This document shows positions 38,147-46,362 of a DNA stretch of 64,000 nucleotides, one piece after another. The first letter of the stretch is position 1; every line of letters starts with the position of its first letter. The notes under the pieces were generated by a model, which was not told the DNA's origin, did not search any database, and saw nothing but the letters and a program-made list of their open reading frames with translations. Position numbers and translations under genes: made by a program. Source of the stretch: Pannonibacter sp. XCT-53 (GTDB taxonomy: Bacteria; Pseudomonadota; Alphaproteobacteria; Rhizobiales; Stappiaceae); NCBI RefSeq assembly GCF_009915765.1, contig NZ_JAABLQ010000001.1:1860001-1924000 (forward strand), written 5' to 3'.

Positions 38147-39862
38147 ATGGCAGGCACGCATCGACCCGCACGGATTGCCGCTGAGGCAGCCCTCACCGCA
38201 TGGCCGGGAGCCGGGCGCGCCGCGCGTGGCCTCGCCGCGGCGGTTGTTGCAGGACTGATGCTGTCAGCGGCGCTGTCCGTCACCGCACCGGCGGCTGCGG
38301 CCGCGCAGACCGCCCCTGCCGCGCCGACGGATCAGGGCATCGGCCCTGCGATTGCCGAGGCGATCCAGGCGCGGCTTGGAACCGTCTCCGACCCTGCAAT
38401 CGCGGCCTATTACGCCGCGCGCGGCGGCGAGCCGCTGTGGGTGCTGTCCGATGGCGACGACGCGGGGCTTTCGGAAAACGGCCACCTGGCCATCGCCGCC
38501 TTTGCCGCAGCCAATGACCATGCGCTCAACCCGGACAATTACGCCCCGATCGACCTGGCCCGGCGCGCCGATGCGGCTGCAACGGCCGAAGACTATGCCA
38601 CGCTCGACATCGACCTGACGCGCAATTACGTGCGCTACGGCACGCATCTGGCCTCCGGCCGGGTGCAGCCGAATGTGGTGAGCAAGGCGCTCAACATCTT
38701 CCCCGAGATCCCGGACCCGGCCGATCTCCTGAACGCGGTCGGCCAGTCGCCGGATTTCGGGACCTATCTGGAGGCGCTGGCGCCGCAATCGCCCTCCTAC
38801 GCGCGGCTGAAGCAGCGGCTGGCGGAGTACCGGGACAAGGCGGCGCGGGGCGGGTTCACGCATGTGCCGGCGGGCGCGACGCTGAAACCCGGCATGACAG
38901 ACCCGCGGCTTGATGCCCTGCGCCGGCGGATGGCCGAGGAAGACTACATGCAGGCGGCCGCCCATGCGGGCGACGTCTATGACGGGGCGCTGGTGGAGGC
39001 GGTGAAGCAGTTCCAGGCCTATCACGGCCTGACGGTCGACGGGGTGATCGGGCCGGAGACGCTGGCGGAGATCAACACCTCGATCACGCAGCGCCTGATC
39101 CAGATGGAGCTCAACATGGAGCGCCGGCGCTGGATGCCGGACCATCTCGGTTCGACCTACATCTTCGTCAATCTGGCCGACCAGGTGCTCAAGGTGGTCA
39201 AGGACGAGAAGACCATCCACACGGCGCGGGTGGTGGTGGGCAAGCCCTATCACGCGACGCCGGTGTTCTCGCGCAACATGACCTATGTGGAGGTCAATCC
39301 GTTCTGGAACGTGCCGCAGTCCATCGCGGTGAACGAGTATCTGCCCAAGCTCATCAAGAGCCCGGCCGCCCTGTCCGGCCAGAACATTCGCGTGTTCAGG
39401 GGCGACACGGAAGTGAACCCGGCCAGCGTCGCCTGGGCGTCGTACCAGGGCACGGGCCTGCCCTATCAGCTGAGGCAGGATCCGGGCGACAAGAATGCGC
39501 TGGGCCGCATCAAGTTCATGTTCCCGAACGCCTTCAACATCTACATCCACGACACGCCGTCCAAGGCGCTGTTCGACCGCTCGGAACGCTATTTCAGCCA
39601 TGGCTGCATCCGGGTGTCGGACCCGTTCGCGCTCGGGGAGGTGCTGCTGTCGGCGCAGGGCTTCGACAAGGCGAGGCTGGAGCAGATCCGCGACAGCGGC
39701 GAACGGCAGGTGATCACGCTGAAGGAGCCGGTGCCGGTGCATCTGACCTATCTCACCGCCTGGATGAACAAGGACGGGTCGACGCATTTCCGCCAGGACA
39801 TCTACGGTCGCGACGAGGCGCTGCTGAAGGCGCTCGCCCGTGCCATGCGGGAAAACCTCTGA
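38147..39862 (+). CDS. L,D-transpeptidase (YcbB-like, peptidoglycan-binding)
   Basis: 571 residues from the ATG at 38147. A signal/anchor segment (about residues 28-48, after AARGLAAA) is followed by a scaffold domain, a peptidoglycan-binding domain (VEAVKQFQAYHGLTVDGVIG near residue 285) and a C-terminal YkuD domain. The catalytic Cys487 lies in SHGCIRVSDP. Such enzymes make 3-3 cross-links between meso-diaminopimelate residues of peptidoglycan, or attach proteins to it. The longer upstream frame is rejected because the first 50 residues are Arg-rich and unlike any exported protein. Confidence 0.92.
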   Translation: MAGTHRPARIAAEAALTAWPGAGRAARGLAAAVVAGLMLSAALSVTAPAAAAAQTAPAAPTDQGIGPAIAEAIQARLGTVSDPAIAAYYAARGGEPLWVLSDGDDAGLSENGHLAIAAFAAANDHALNPDNYAPIDLARRADAAATAEDYATLDIDLTRNYVRYGTHLASGRVQPNVVSKALNIFPEIPDPADLLNAVGQSPDFGTYLEALAPQSPSYARLKQRLAEYRDKAARGGFTHVPAGATLKPGMTDPRLDALRRRMAEEDYMQAAAHAGDVYDGALVEAVKQFQAYHGLTVDGVIGPETLAEINTSITQRLIQMELNMERRRWMPDHLGSTYIFVNLADQVLKVVKDEKTIHTARVVVGKPYHATPVFSRNMTYVEVNPFWNVPQSIAVNEYLPKLIKSPAALSGQNIRVFRGDTEVNPASVAWASYQGTGLPYQLRQDPGDKNALGRIKFMFPNAFNIYIHDTPSKALFDRSERYFSHGCIRVSDPFALGEVLLSAQGFDKARLEQIRDSGERQVITLKEPVPVHLTYLTAWMNKDGSTHFRQDIYGRDEALLKALARAMRENL

Positions 39863-39920
39863 CCGGAACGCCGGAAGCCGACGGCCTGACGGCCCCCGGA
39901 CCGGTGCCCCCGTCTGCGGG

Positions 39921-39955
39921 CATCCCGGACGCGAGCGAAGCGGAGATCCGGGATG
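39921..39955. repeat. Hairpin-forming CATCCCGGA element
   Basis: CATCCCGGA and TCCGGGATG flank a GCGAGCGAAGCGG loop, 58 bases after the L,D-transpeptidase stop. It resembles the larger element at 48903-49087 and may be a REP-like unit or a weak transcription stop; there is no T-run. Confidence 0.6.
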
Positions 39956-40122
39956 GCGCCGGTCAGGCTGAGGTTCATCACCAAGCCGGCAGCTAACGAC
40001 CGTTCACGAAGCTGAACGGCAGCTGAAAGCCGGTCTCAGCATGGGTTCAGCCCCGCCCTGCCATTGTAGCGCCATCAGGTCGTCATGGACCGGGCGCAGC
40101 CCGGCCGGCAGCGGAGCTTCCC

Positions 40123-40311
40123 ATGGTCTCGCGTTTCGTGTCGCTCACCTTCGTCCTCTCCGTTCTGGTCCTGCCGCTGGTCGGCATGGCCGCCCTCGTC
40201 TCGCAGCCGGCCATGCCCCAGGCCGTCTCGAAGCAGAAGGGGCTCTGCATGACCTCGGGGCTCGGGTGCGGCACCGGCCACATGCTGCTGCCGGCCTTGT
40301 CACGCCCGTGA
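40123..40311 (+). CDS. Possible small secreted or membrane peptide
   Basis: 62 residues with a signal-peptide-like start (Arg4, then a hydrophobic stretch to about residue 28) and two cysteines (42 and 49). A GGAG lies about nine bases before the ATG. No family recognised. It ends 48 bases before the BigR-like regulator and could be co-transcribed. It may equally be a chance reading frame. Confidence 0.35.
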   Translation: MVSRFVSLTFVLSVLVLPLVGMAALVSQPAMPQAVSKQKGLCMTSGLGCGTGHMLLPALSRP

Positions 40312-40359
40312 TCGAACCCTAAGTTGCCTGCATCGGCACAGTTTGGTACTTTCACATTC

Positions 40360-40719
40360 ATGAAACCTGACCTACTCGAGGCCAAGGCTGAAATGGCCGC
40401 CCAGTTCCTGAAGATGATCGCTTCGGCACCGCGGCTGCTGCTGTTGTGCCAGATGGCGGAGCGGGAATGCAGCGTGGGCGAGCTGGCCGAAAAGACGGGC
40501 ATGCGCATGCCGACCGTCTCGCAGCAGCTGAGCCTGCTGCGGGCACAGGGGCTGGTGGTGACCCGGCGCGAGGGCACAACGATCTACTACCGCCTGGCGA
40601 GCGAGGCCGCGCGCGAGGTGATGGGCGTGCTGTTCAAGCACTTCTGCGCCGAGGACGCCGCCGGCCTGGCGCTGGTGGCCGAGGCCGAGGCCGAGACAAG
40701 CGAGCCCGCGACGGCCTGA
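40360..40719 (+). CDS. ArsR-family repressor with BigR/SqrR-type cysteine pair
   Basis: 119 residues with a winged HTH (ECSVGELAEKTGMRMPTVSQ, then LLRAQGLVVTRREGTTIYYRL). Cys30 (LLLLC) and Cys96 (KHFC) are 66 residues apart, the same spacing as the persulfide-sensing pair I recall for BigR (Cys42/Cys108) and SqrR (Cys41/Cys107). An extra Cys37 is present. This predicts a reactive-sulfur-responsive repressor. No sulfide:quinone reductase or persulfide dioxygenase lies next to it, so its target is unclear. The ATG at 40360 is chosen over a TTG 36 bases upstream. Confidence 0.85.
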   Translation: MKPDLLEAKAEMAAQFLKMIASAPRLLLLCQMAERECSVGELAEKTGMRMPTVSQQLSLLRAQGLVVTRREGTTIYYRLASEAAREVMGVLFKHFCAEDAAGLALVAEAEAETSEPATA

Positions 40720-40824
40720 CGGCCGGCGCGAGAGCAGCCTCGCTCCCCGTTTCAGCCCCCTCCCCGTTTCCGCCCCCCTTCCCGTTTCCAGGGCCGTCAT
40801 CGAGAGACCGTGACGCAGGGCCCC

Positions 40825-41352
40825 TCAGTCCGTGACGAAGTCGGCGCAGCGCGGCGCCGGCTGGTCGCCCCAGGGCATGATCGGCACGGTCGAGGTGGAG
40901 TTCTTCGGGCTGCCTTCGATCAGCTTGTCGGAATAGACCAGATAGACGAGCACGTTGCGCTTGGCATCGCAGCCGCGCACGATCCGCATTTTCTTGAAGA
41001 AGAACGAGCGGCTCTGGCGGAACATCTCGTCGCCCTGCTCGAACTTCTCGCGGAAGGCGATGGGCCCGACCTGACGACAGGCGAGCGAGACGTCGGACAC
41101 TTCCTCGGCAATGCCGAGCCACCCCTCCACCCCGCCCTTCTCCGGCACGGTGAAATGACAGGCGACGCCCTCCACCACCGGATCGTCGATGGCATAGGTG
41201 GCGAGCTTGTGGTCGGGCGTGAGGAACTTCCAGACCGTCGATTTCTTGAAGATCAGATCCGGCTCGTCGGCCGCCCGGGCGGCGCCGGCGAGAGGCGCTG
41301 CCAGACAGAGGCCGAGAAGGCTGGCAACGAGGGCGGACTTGCAGCGTGACAT
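40825..41352 (-). CDS. creA: CreA-family periplasmic protein
   Basis: 175 residues with a signal peptide (likely cut after ARAA near residue 27) and the conserved CreA body: IFKKSTVWKFLTPDHKLATY, GVACHFTVPEKGG, CRQVGPI, then RIVRGCDAKRNVLVYLVYSD. It has four cysteines in the mature part. The family is widespread and its function is unknown. I chose the ATG at 41352 because it begins the signal peptide. Confidence 0.9.
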   Translation of the reverse strand: MSRCKSALVASLLGLCLAAPLAGAARAADEPDLIFKKSTVWKFLTPDHKLATYAIDDPVVEGVACHFTVPEKGGVEGWLGIAEEVSDVSLACRQVGPIAFREKFEQGDEMFRQSRSFFFKKMRIVRGCDAKRNVLVYLVYSDKLIEGSPKNSTSTVPIMPWGDQPAPRCADFVTD

Positions 41353-41541
41353 GGGACGTCCTTGCGACAGGCGGCGGAGACGGATCCGCGCGCGGCGGGC
41401 GCGTGTCGCGCCCGGATGGGATGTGGGCACGACCACTGTCGTCTTCCAGAGCCGACACGGTCCATCCGCAAAAATGCGTATATCGCAGAGGGAGAACGGC
41501 CTGCTGCCGGGCTTGCGGGCGGGCCGATGCCCCCGCCCGTC

Positions 41542-42519
41542 TCAGGCCGCGTTGCTGGCGGCCGCGCCGGAGCCCAGCTCGGTGAAGATGTGCCGGTCGC
41601 GTTCGGCCGTCCAGACCTGCGGCAGGTCCTGGCCGCGCGCCTCTTCGAGCGCACGGACGACGTTGAAGGGCATCCGCGCCTCGTAGAAGGCAAGGCGGCC
41701 GAAGCGCGGGTCCATGGCGTCGCGGATGGCTGCGTGGGCCTCCTTCAGCGGCAGCTCCTCGACCACACAGGCGCGGGCGGTGCCGAGCAGCGTGTCGAGA
41801 TAGTCGCGCGTGCGGGTCAGCGCCTCGCCGACCTGCGTCGGGCCAACGATCGCCGGACCACTGCCGGCGATCACCGCATTGGCCCGGAATGCCCGCATCC
41901 GCTCCAGCGTGCGCAACCAGTCGGCCAGATGCCCGTCACGGGTGTCCGGGCAACCGCCGGGCTCCAGGAGGTCGCCGGCAAACATCACGCCGCTGTCGGG
42001 CACATAGACGACCACGTCGCCCATGGTGTGGCCGCGGCCGAGATGCATCAGCCGCACCTCGCGGCTGCCGAGGCGCAGCGACAGGGAGGAGGCGAAGGTC
42101 ATGGTCGGATGGACGGGCAGGCCCTGGGCGAAGGCCGCGCGCTGCGGCCCCTGGGGCACGCGCAACCGGGCGGCATGCTCGCAGTCGAGATCGTGCCGGC
42201 CGCGCTCGTCGATCATGCGCCGGGTCAGGTCCGAGGCGATGATCTCGCCCGGCACGAGGGCCGGGGCTCCCATGATGCGGCGCGCGTGATAATGGGTCAG
42301 CACCAGATGCTTGACCGGCCTGTCGGACAGCCGCTCCAGCGCCTCGAGAAGAGGCGTGGCATCGTCCCGGCTGGGCGGGGCATCGACGAGCACGAGGCTG
42401 TCCTCGGCCCGGATCACGCCCACGGTGGGCCGGCCCGGCCGGGAGAGGGCAAAGCAGCCCCGCCCCACCTCGGCGATGGTGACGGAGTCGGTGTCGGCGC
42501 CGCTCGTGGTCTTGCTCAT
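41542..42519 (-). CDS. MBL-fold hydrolase with altered metal motif
   Basis: A metallo-beta-lactamase-fold protein of 325 residues. The usual H-x-H-x-D-H is THYHARRI, keeping the two histidines but not Asp-His. Later ligand motifs are present (GRGHTMGDVVVYVPD and MFAGDLLEPGG). A C-terminal domain of about 100 residues follows. This could mean a single-metal site or a different reaction from typical hydrolases. The ATG at 42519 follows GAGAAGGTGAAGACC. It is divergent from a MarR gene, which probably regulates it. Confidence 0.82.
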   Translation of the reverse strand: MSKTTSGADTDSVTIAEVGRGCFALSRPGRPTVGVIRAEDSLVLVDAPPSRDDATPLLEALERLSDRPVKHLVLTHYHARRIMGAPALVPGEIIASDLTRRMIDERGRHDLDCEHAARLRVPQGPQRAAFAQGLPVHPTMTFASSLSLRLGSREVRLMHLGRGHTMGDVVVYVPDSGVMFAGDLLEPGGCPDTRDGHLADWLRTLERMRAFRANAVIAGSGPAIVGPTQVGEALTRTRDYLDTLLGTARACVVEELPLKEAHAAIRDAMDPRFGRLAFYEARMPFNVVRALEEARGQDLPQVWTAERDRHIFTELGSGAAASNAA

Positions 42520-42823
42520 GGTCTTCACCTTCTCAACGGTGGATCCATCGCCCGCAGCGCCGTCTTGTCGCGGTCCCTGCCCGCGTACGCGCGCGGATCC
42601 TCACCCTGTCTCCGCAGAGTCGCTGCGGGACGCTCCGATTCGCAAACAAATGCAGAAAAATCATGGCACAGGCGAAGTTTTATCAACAAGTTGCTGAGTT
42701 ATCCGGCTTTGCGCAGCCGGGACGGCCGGGTCAAACTGCCCGGTGTTCTCGCCGAACGCCCGATTGCTGCATGCGCGAAGGCGGGTATTATTGCACCCCA
42801 GCGCAAGGAACCACGGAGCGGCC
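42520..42823. other. Divergent promoter region, MBL hydrolase and marR
   Basis: About 300 bases between divergent genes. The marR-proximal half is less GC-rich, with short inverted repeats such as CAACAAGTTG near 42685. It presumably holds both promoters and the MarR operator; I cannot single out the site. Confidence 0.5.
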
Positions 42824-43369
42824 ATGTCCTCGCCGACGCCAACATCCAGAGACAGCCGCGGCACGGCACCGGACGCGCCGGGCGAGGCTTCCGGCGAGCC
42901 GCTGCGGCTGGAGACCTTCCTGCCCTACCGGCTGAGCATCCTGTCCGAGGTGGTGAGCCGGTCGCTGTCGCGCATCTATGCCGACCGCTTCGGCATCGCC
43001 ATTCCCGAGTGGCGCGTGGTGGCGACCATCGGCCAGTTCGGCCGCGTGACGGCGCGCGACGTGGGCGCGCACAGCCACATGCACAAGACCAAGGTGAGCC
43101 GGGCCGTCGCCGCGCTGGAGGGGCTCGGCTATGTCGCCCGCAGCCCCAACCCGCAGGACATGCGCGAGAGCTTCCTCGAGCTGACGCCCCGGGGCGAGGC
43201 CATGTACCGGGAGCTGGTGCCGCAGGCCCGCGCCTTTTCCGACGCGCTGCTCGCCACCCTGCAGCCGGAGGCGCAGAAGGAGCTGGACAGCCTGCTGACG
43301 CGGCTCCAGGACGCGGCCCGCCGGCTGGGCGGCGCAGAGACGGACAGCGCCCCGGAGGCAAGCGGTTAA
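42824..43369 (+). CDS. MarR-family transcriptional regulator
   Basis: 181 residues with the MarR winged HTH (IPEWRVVATIGQFGRVTARDV, then HKTKVSRAVAALEGLGYVARS and the wing DMRESFLELTPRGEAM). The 27 residues before the domain are disordered. I chose the ATG at 42824, which follows ACGGAGCGGCC. It is divergent from the MBL-fold hydrolase gene, the likely regulated partner. MarR proteins often sense phenolic compounds, which would fit the aromatic metabolism elsewhere in the window. Confidence 0.9.
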   Translation: MSSPTPTSRDSRGTAPDAPGEASGEPLRLETFLPYRLSILSEVVSRSLSRIYADRFGIAIPEWRVVATIGQFGRVTARDVGAHSHMHKTKVSRAVAALEGLGYVARSPNPQDMRESFLELTPRGEAMYRELVPQARAFSDALLATLQPEAQKELDSLLTRLQDAARRLGGAETDSAPEASG

Positions 43370-43478
43370 CCGCGTTTCCGCTCCGTCATTGCAAATGCCG
43401 TGAGGGGCCGGAATAGTGCGGGCGGGGATTTTCCGGAGACGACACCCCGTGTCCGGACGCTGGTACAGGGATCACGCC

Positions 43479-44894
43479 ATGAAGGCGGTCACTCGCACGC
43501 TGCAGACCGGTCTGCGCGCGCTGGCGCTGGCTGGTGCCATCTGTCTTGCCGCCACCGCGGCAGGCGAGGCCCGCACGGCTGCCTGCGACGGACTGGAGCG
43601 CCAGCTCGCCCGCGCCCAGGCGGCGCAGCAGGGCGGGAGCGGCCCGTCGAAATGGCAGGAAGCGGCCCGGCAGCAGGCGGCCGCGATTGCCGCAGCCGAA
43701 CGGGACGCAGCCTATTTCCGCTGCAGCGCCCAGCCCGGAACCCCGAAATGCAGCGGCCTGATCGAGAAGATCGGCCGCATGAAGGCCAATCTGGCCAAGA
43801 TCGAGCGGCAGCGCGCCCGCAGCGAGCCGGCCGCCGGCCGCGGCGCGAAGGACGTGATCCGGCTGCAGGCCGCCCTGCTGCGCAACCGCTGTTCCCAGAC
43901 CGCCCCGCGCAGCGCCTCTGCCGATGACACGGCGCCGCTGAAGCCGGCCCAGCCGAGCGGGCTGATCGGCCGGATGCTTGGCGCGGTGCCGGATGACGAC
44001 CGGCCGCTGATCGTGGCACCGCCCGCCCCGGGCCAAAGCCTGTCCGTCGCCTCGCGCCCGGCCGGGCTTGCAGGGGAAACGGCGGGAGAGACAGCAGCAG
44101 AGCGGCGCTCGCGCGCGGGCATGAGCACGCGGGCATCGGACCTGCCGCGGGTGCGCACACCGGCAGGCGCGACGTTCCGGACGCTGTGCGTGCGCACCTG
44201 TGACGGCTACTTCTTCCCGATCAGCTTCTCGACCACCTCGGACCAGTTTCCGCAGGACGCGCAGGTCTGTTCGTCCATGTGCCCGGCGGCCCAGACGGAG
44301 CTGTTCATCTACCGCAATCCCGGCGGCGAGCCGGAAGACATGGTGTCGCTGGCCGGCGTTGCCTACAAGGAGCTGCCCAACGCCTTCCGCCACCGCAAGG
44401 AGTATGTCGAGGGCTGCAGTTGCCAGGCGCGCCAGCAGGAGGCGGGCGCGTCCGGCCGAAGCCTGTCGTTGGTCCCGATTGCCGGCACGCCCCTGCCCGC
44501 CGCCACGCCCGGCCTTGCCGGCGCTGCCGATGATCCGCAAACCGGCAGCCTGCGTGCGGCGCTGAGCCCGATCCCGGCCGAGGCCCTGCCCGAGGACGCG
44601 GACCCCGACACCCGCCAGAACCTGGCCGAAGGCTTCGATCCGACAGTCCGTGTCGGCCCGCAGGCCGGGCTGCAGGCGACACCGGCGGCTGGCCCGGGCG
44701 ATCTGCCCGGCGCCAGTCATGGTGCCGGTCATGGAGCTGATCATGGCGCAATGGCCGAGACGCATGACGGGACGACAGCGGCGGCACCCCGGCCGGATGC
44801 CATTGCCTCAGAGGAGGCGGCCGGCGCTGCCGAAGCGACGCAGCCCCGCAGTCCCGTCAGGCAAGTCGGGCCAAAATTCTTTCCCGACCGATAA
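43479..44894 (+). CDS. DUF2865 domain protein, exported
   Basis: 471 residues with a signal peptide (about residues 1-33), a helical Gln/Ala-rich region, and the DUF2865 core (about residues 225-330). The core has [36 protein letters not shown] and VEGCSCQ, with paired cysteines. The C-terminal 120 residues are Pro/Ala/Gly-rich with His and Asp. DUF2865 is largely confined to Hyphomicrobiales and has no known function. Its end overlaps the convergent gltX by 38 bases. Confidence 0.85.
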   Translation: MKAVTRTLQTGLRALALAGAICLAATAAGEARTAACDGLERQLARAQAAQQGGSGPSKWQEAARQQAAAIAAAERDAAYFRCSAQPGTPKCSGLIEKIGRMKANLAKIERQRARSEPAAGRGAKDVIRLQAALLRNRCSQTAPRSASADDTAPLKPAQPSGLIGRMLGAVPDDDRPLIVAPPAPGQSLSVASRPAGLAGETAGETAAERRSRAGMSTRASDLPRVRTPAGATFRTLCVRTCDGYFFPISFSTTSDQFPQDAQVCSSMCPAAQTELFIYRNPGGEPEDMVSLAGVAYKELPNAFRHRKEYVEGCSCQARQQEAGASGRSLSLVPIAGTPLPAATPGLAGAADDPQTGSLRAALSPIPAEALPEDADPDTRQNLAEGFDPTVRVGPQAGLQATPAAGPGDLPGASHGAGHGADHGAMAETHDGTTAAAPRPDAIASEEAAGAAEATQPRSPVRQVGPKFFPDR

Positions 44895-46224
44895 GCGGCA
44901 GCAGCGCGTTCATGTCCGGGCCGTGGTCGTGGCCGGTGAGCGCCTGGCGCAGCGGCAGGAACAGGCCCTTGCCCTTGCGCCCCGTTGCGCCCTTGAGCGC
45001 CTCGGTCCACACCTTCCAGGTGGCCGCGGTCACCTCGCCGTCCGGCAGGAGTGCGCCGGCGCTGGCGAGATAGTCCCGGTCTTCCGCCGCGATCACCGGC
45101 ACGATCTCGCCGGCCACGACGGGCCACCACAGCGCCGCATCGGCGACCCTGACGCAATTGTCGCGCACCGCGAGCCAGAAGGCCTCGCCGCCGCCGATAC
45201 CGAGGGCGGCGAGCCGGTCCGCCACAGTCGCGTAGGGCAAGGCATGCACGAGATGGGCGTTGAGCGTCTCAAGCTCGGCCGGATCAAACCGGGCCGAGGA
45301 CTTGGAAATGCCGGCAAGATCGAGCCTCTCCGCCAGCGCATCGAGAGAGGCGACCGCCTCGACCGCCTGTGAGCTGCCGGTGAGGACGGCGAGCGAGGCC
45401 AGCGCCATCGGCTCAAGCCCGGACTCGCGCAGCGAGGACACCGACAAGGCCCCTTTCCGCTTCGACAGGCCCTCGCCATCGGCGGTGGTCAGGAGATTGT
45501 GATGGGCCAGCACCGGCGGCTCGGCGCCCAGCGCCCGGAACAGGGCGATCTGCACGGCGGAGTTGGCGACATGGTCCTCGCCGCGAATGACGTGGGTGAT
45601 GGCCAGATCCGCATCGTCGACCACCGAGGTGAAGGTGTAGAGGCAGGTGCCGTCCTCGCGCACCAGCACCGGATCGGACAGGGAGGCGAGGTCGATGGCC
45701 TGCGGCCCCCGGCAGAGGTCGTCCCAGGTGACATCGGTGCGCCGGGGCGCCAGCGGATCGCCGTCATGGTTGGGCAGGAGGAACCGCCAGTGCGGCTTGC
45801 GGCCTTCGGCCTCCAGCCGGGCGCGGTCGTCCGGGGTGAGCTTCAGCGCGGCGCGGTCATAGACCGGCGGGCGGCCAAGCGCGCGGGCCCGCGCGCGGCG
45901 GCGCTCCAGCTCGTCGGCGGTCTCGTAACAAGGGTAAAGCACGCCTGCCGCCTTCAGGGTCTCGGCTGCAGCGGCATAGAGCGCCCCGCGGTCGGACTGG
46001 CGATAGACGGCATCCGGCCTGAGCCCAAGCCAGTCGAGATCGGCAGCGATTGCCTGCGCATAGTCCTCGCGCGAGCGCTCCACATCCGTGTCGTCGAAGC
46101 GCAGGAGGAAGCGTCCGCCGTTCCGGCGCGCGAACAGCCAGTTGAGCAGGGCGGTGCGGGTGTTGCCGATGTGGATGAGGCCCGTCGGCGAGGGCGCAAA
46201 GCGGACTGTGACGGTCATGGCCAT
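44857..46224 (-). CDS. gltX: Glutamyl-tRNA synthetase (GltX)
   Basis: A class I synthetase of 455 residues with the HIGH-type motif [18 protein letters not shown] at the start and the KMSKS equivalent [11 protein letters not shown] near residue 245. Alphaproteobacteria often carry two GltX proteins; one may charge tRNA-Gln for amidation. Which class this is cannot be settled here. It overlaps the DUF2865 gene tail-to-tail. Confidence 0.93.
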   Translation of the reverse strand: MAMTVTVRFAPSPTGLIHIGNTRTALLNWLFARRNGGRFLLRFDDTDVERSREDYAQAIAADLDWLGLRPDAVYRQSDRGALYAAAAETLKAAGVLYPCYETADELERRRARARALGRPPVYDRAALKLTPDDRARLEAEGRKPHWRFLLPNHDGDPLAPRRTDVTWDDLCRGPQAIDLASLSDPVLVREDGTCLYTFTSVVDDADLAITHVIRGEDHVANSAVQIALFRALGAEPPVLAHHNLLTTADGEGLSKRKGALSVSSLRESGLEPMALASLAVLTGSSQAVEAVASLDALAERLDLAGISKSSARFDPAELETLNAHLVHALPYATVADRLAALGIGGGEAFWLAVRDNCVRVADAALWWPVVAGEIVPVIAAEDRDYLASAGALLPDGEVTAATWKVWTEALKGATGRKGKGLFLPLRQALTGHDHGPDMNALLPLIGRERILARLA

Positions 46225-46362
46225 GAGGTATCCCGGCTGCAGGATCGGGACAAGCGATAAGATGGGATCCGCTCACGCCTCCGCGAGCGCCCGCGCCTGC
46301 GCGCCGCACGGACGCGGGGCGGAGCGAAGGCGAAGGGACAAGGGCGGGCGCCCCGCCCCGGA

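Noticed and set aside
41475..41487. TGCGTATATCGCA hairpin as a terminator for the MBL hydrolase gene
   Set aside because: The GC part of the stem is only four bases. The following T-run is suggestive, but the structure is too weak to call.
41362..43416. Plus-strand frame of about 680 codons crossing the MBL hydrolase and marR
   Set aside because: It covers two genes and their promoter region, changes character at the gene borders and has no domain.
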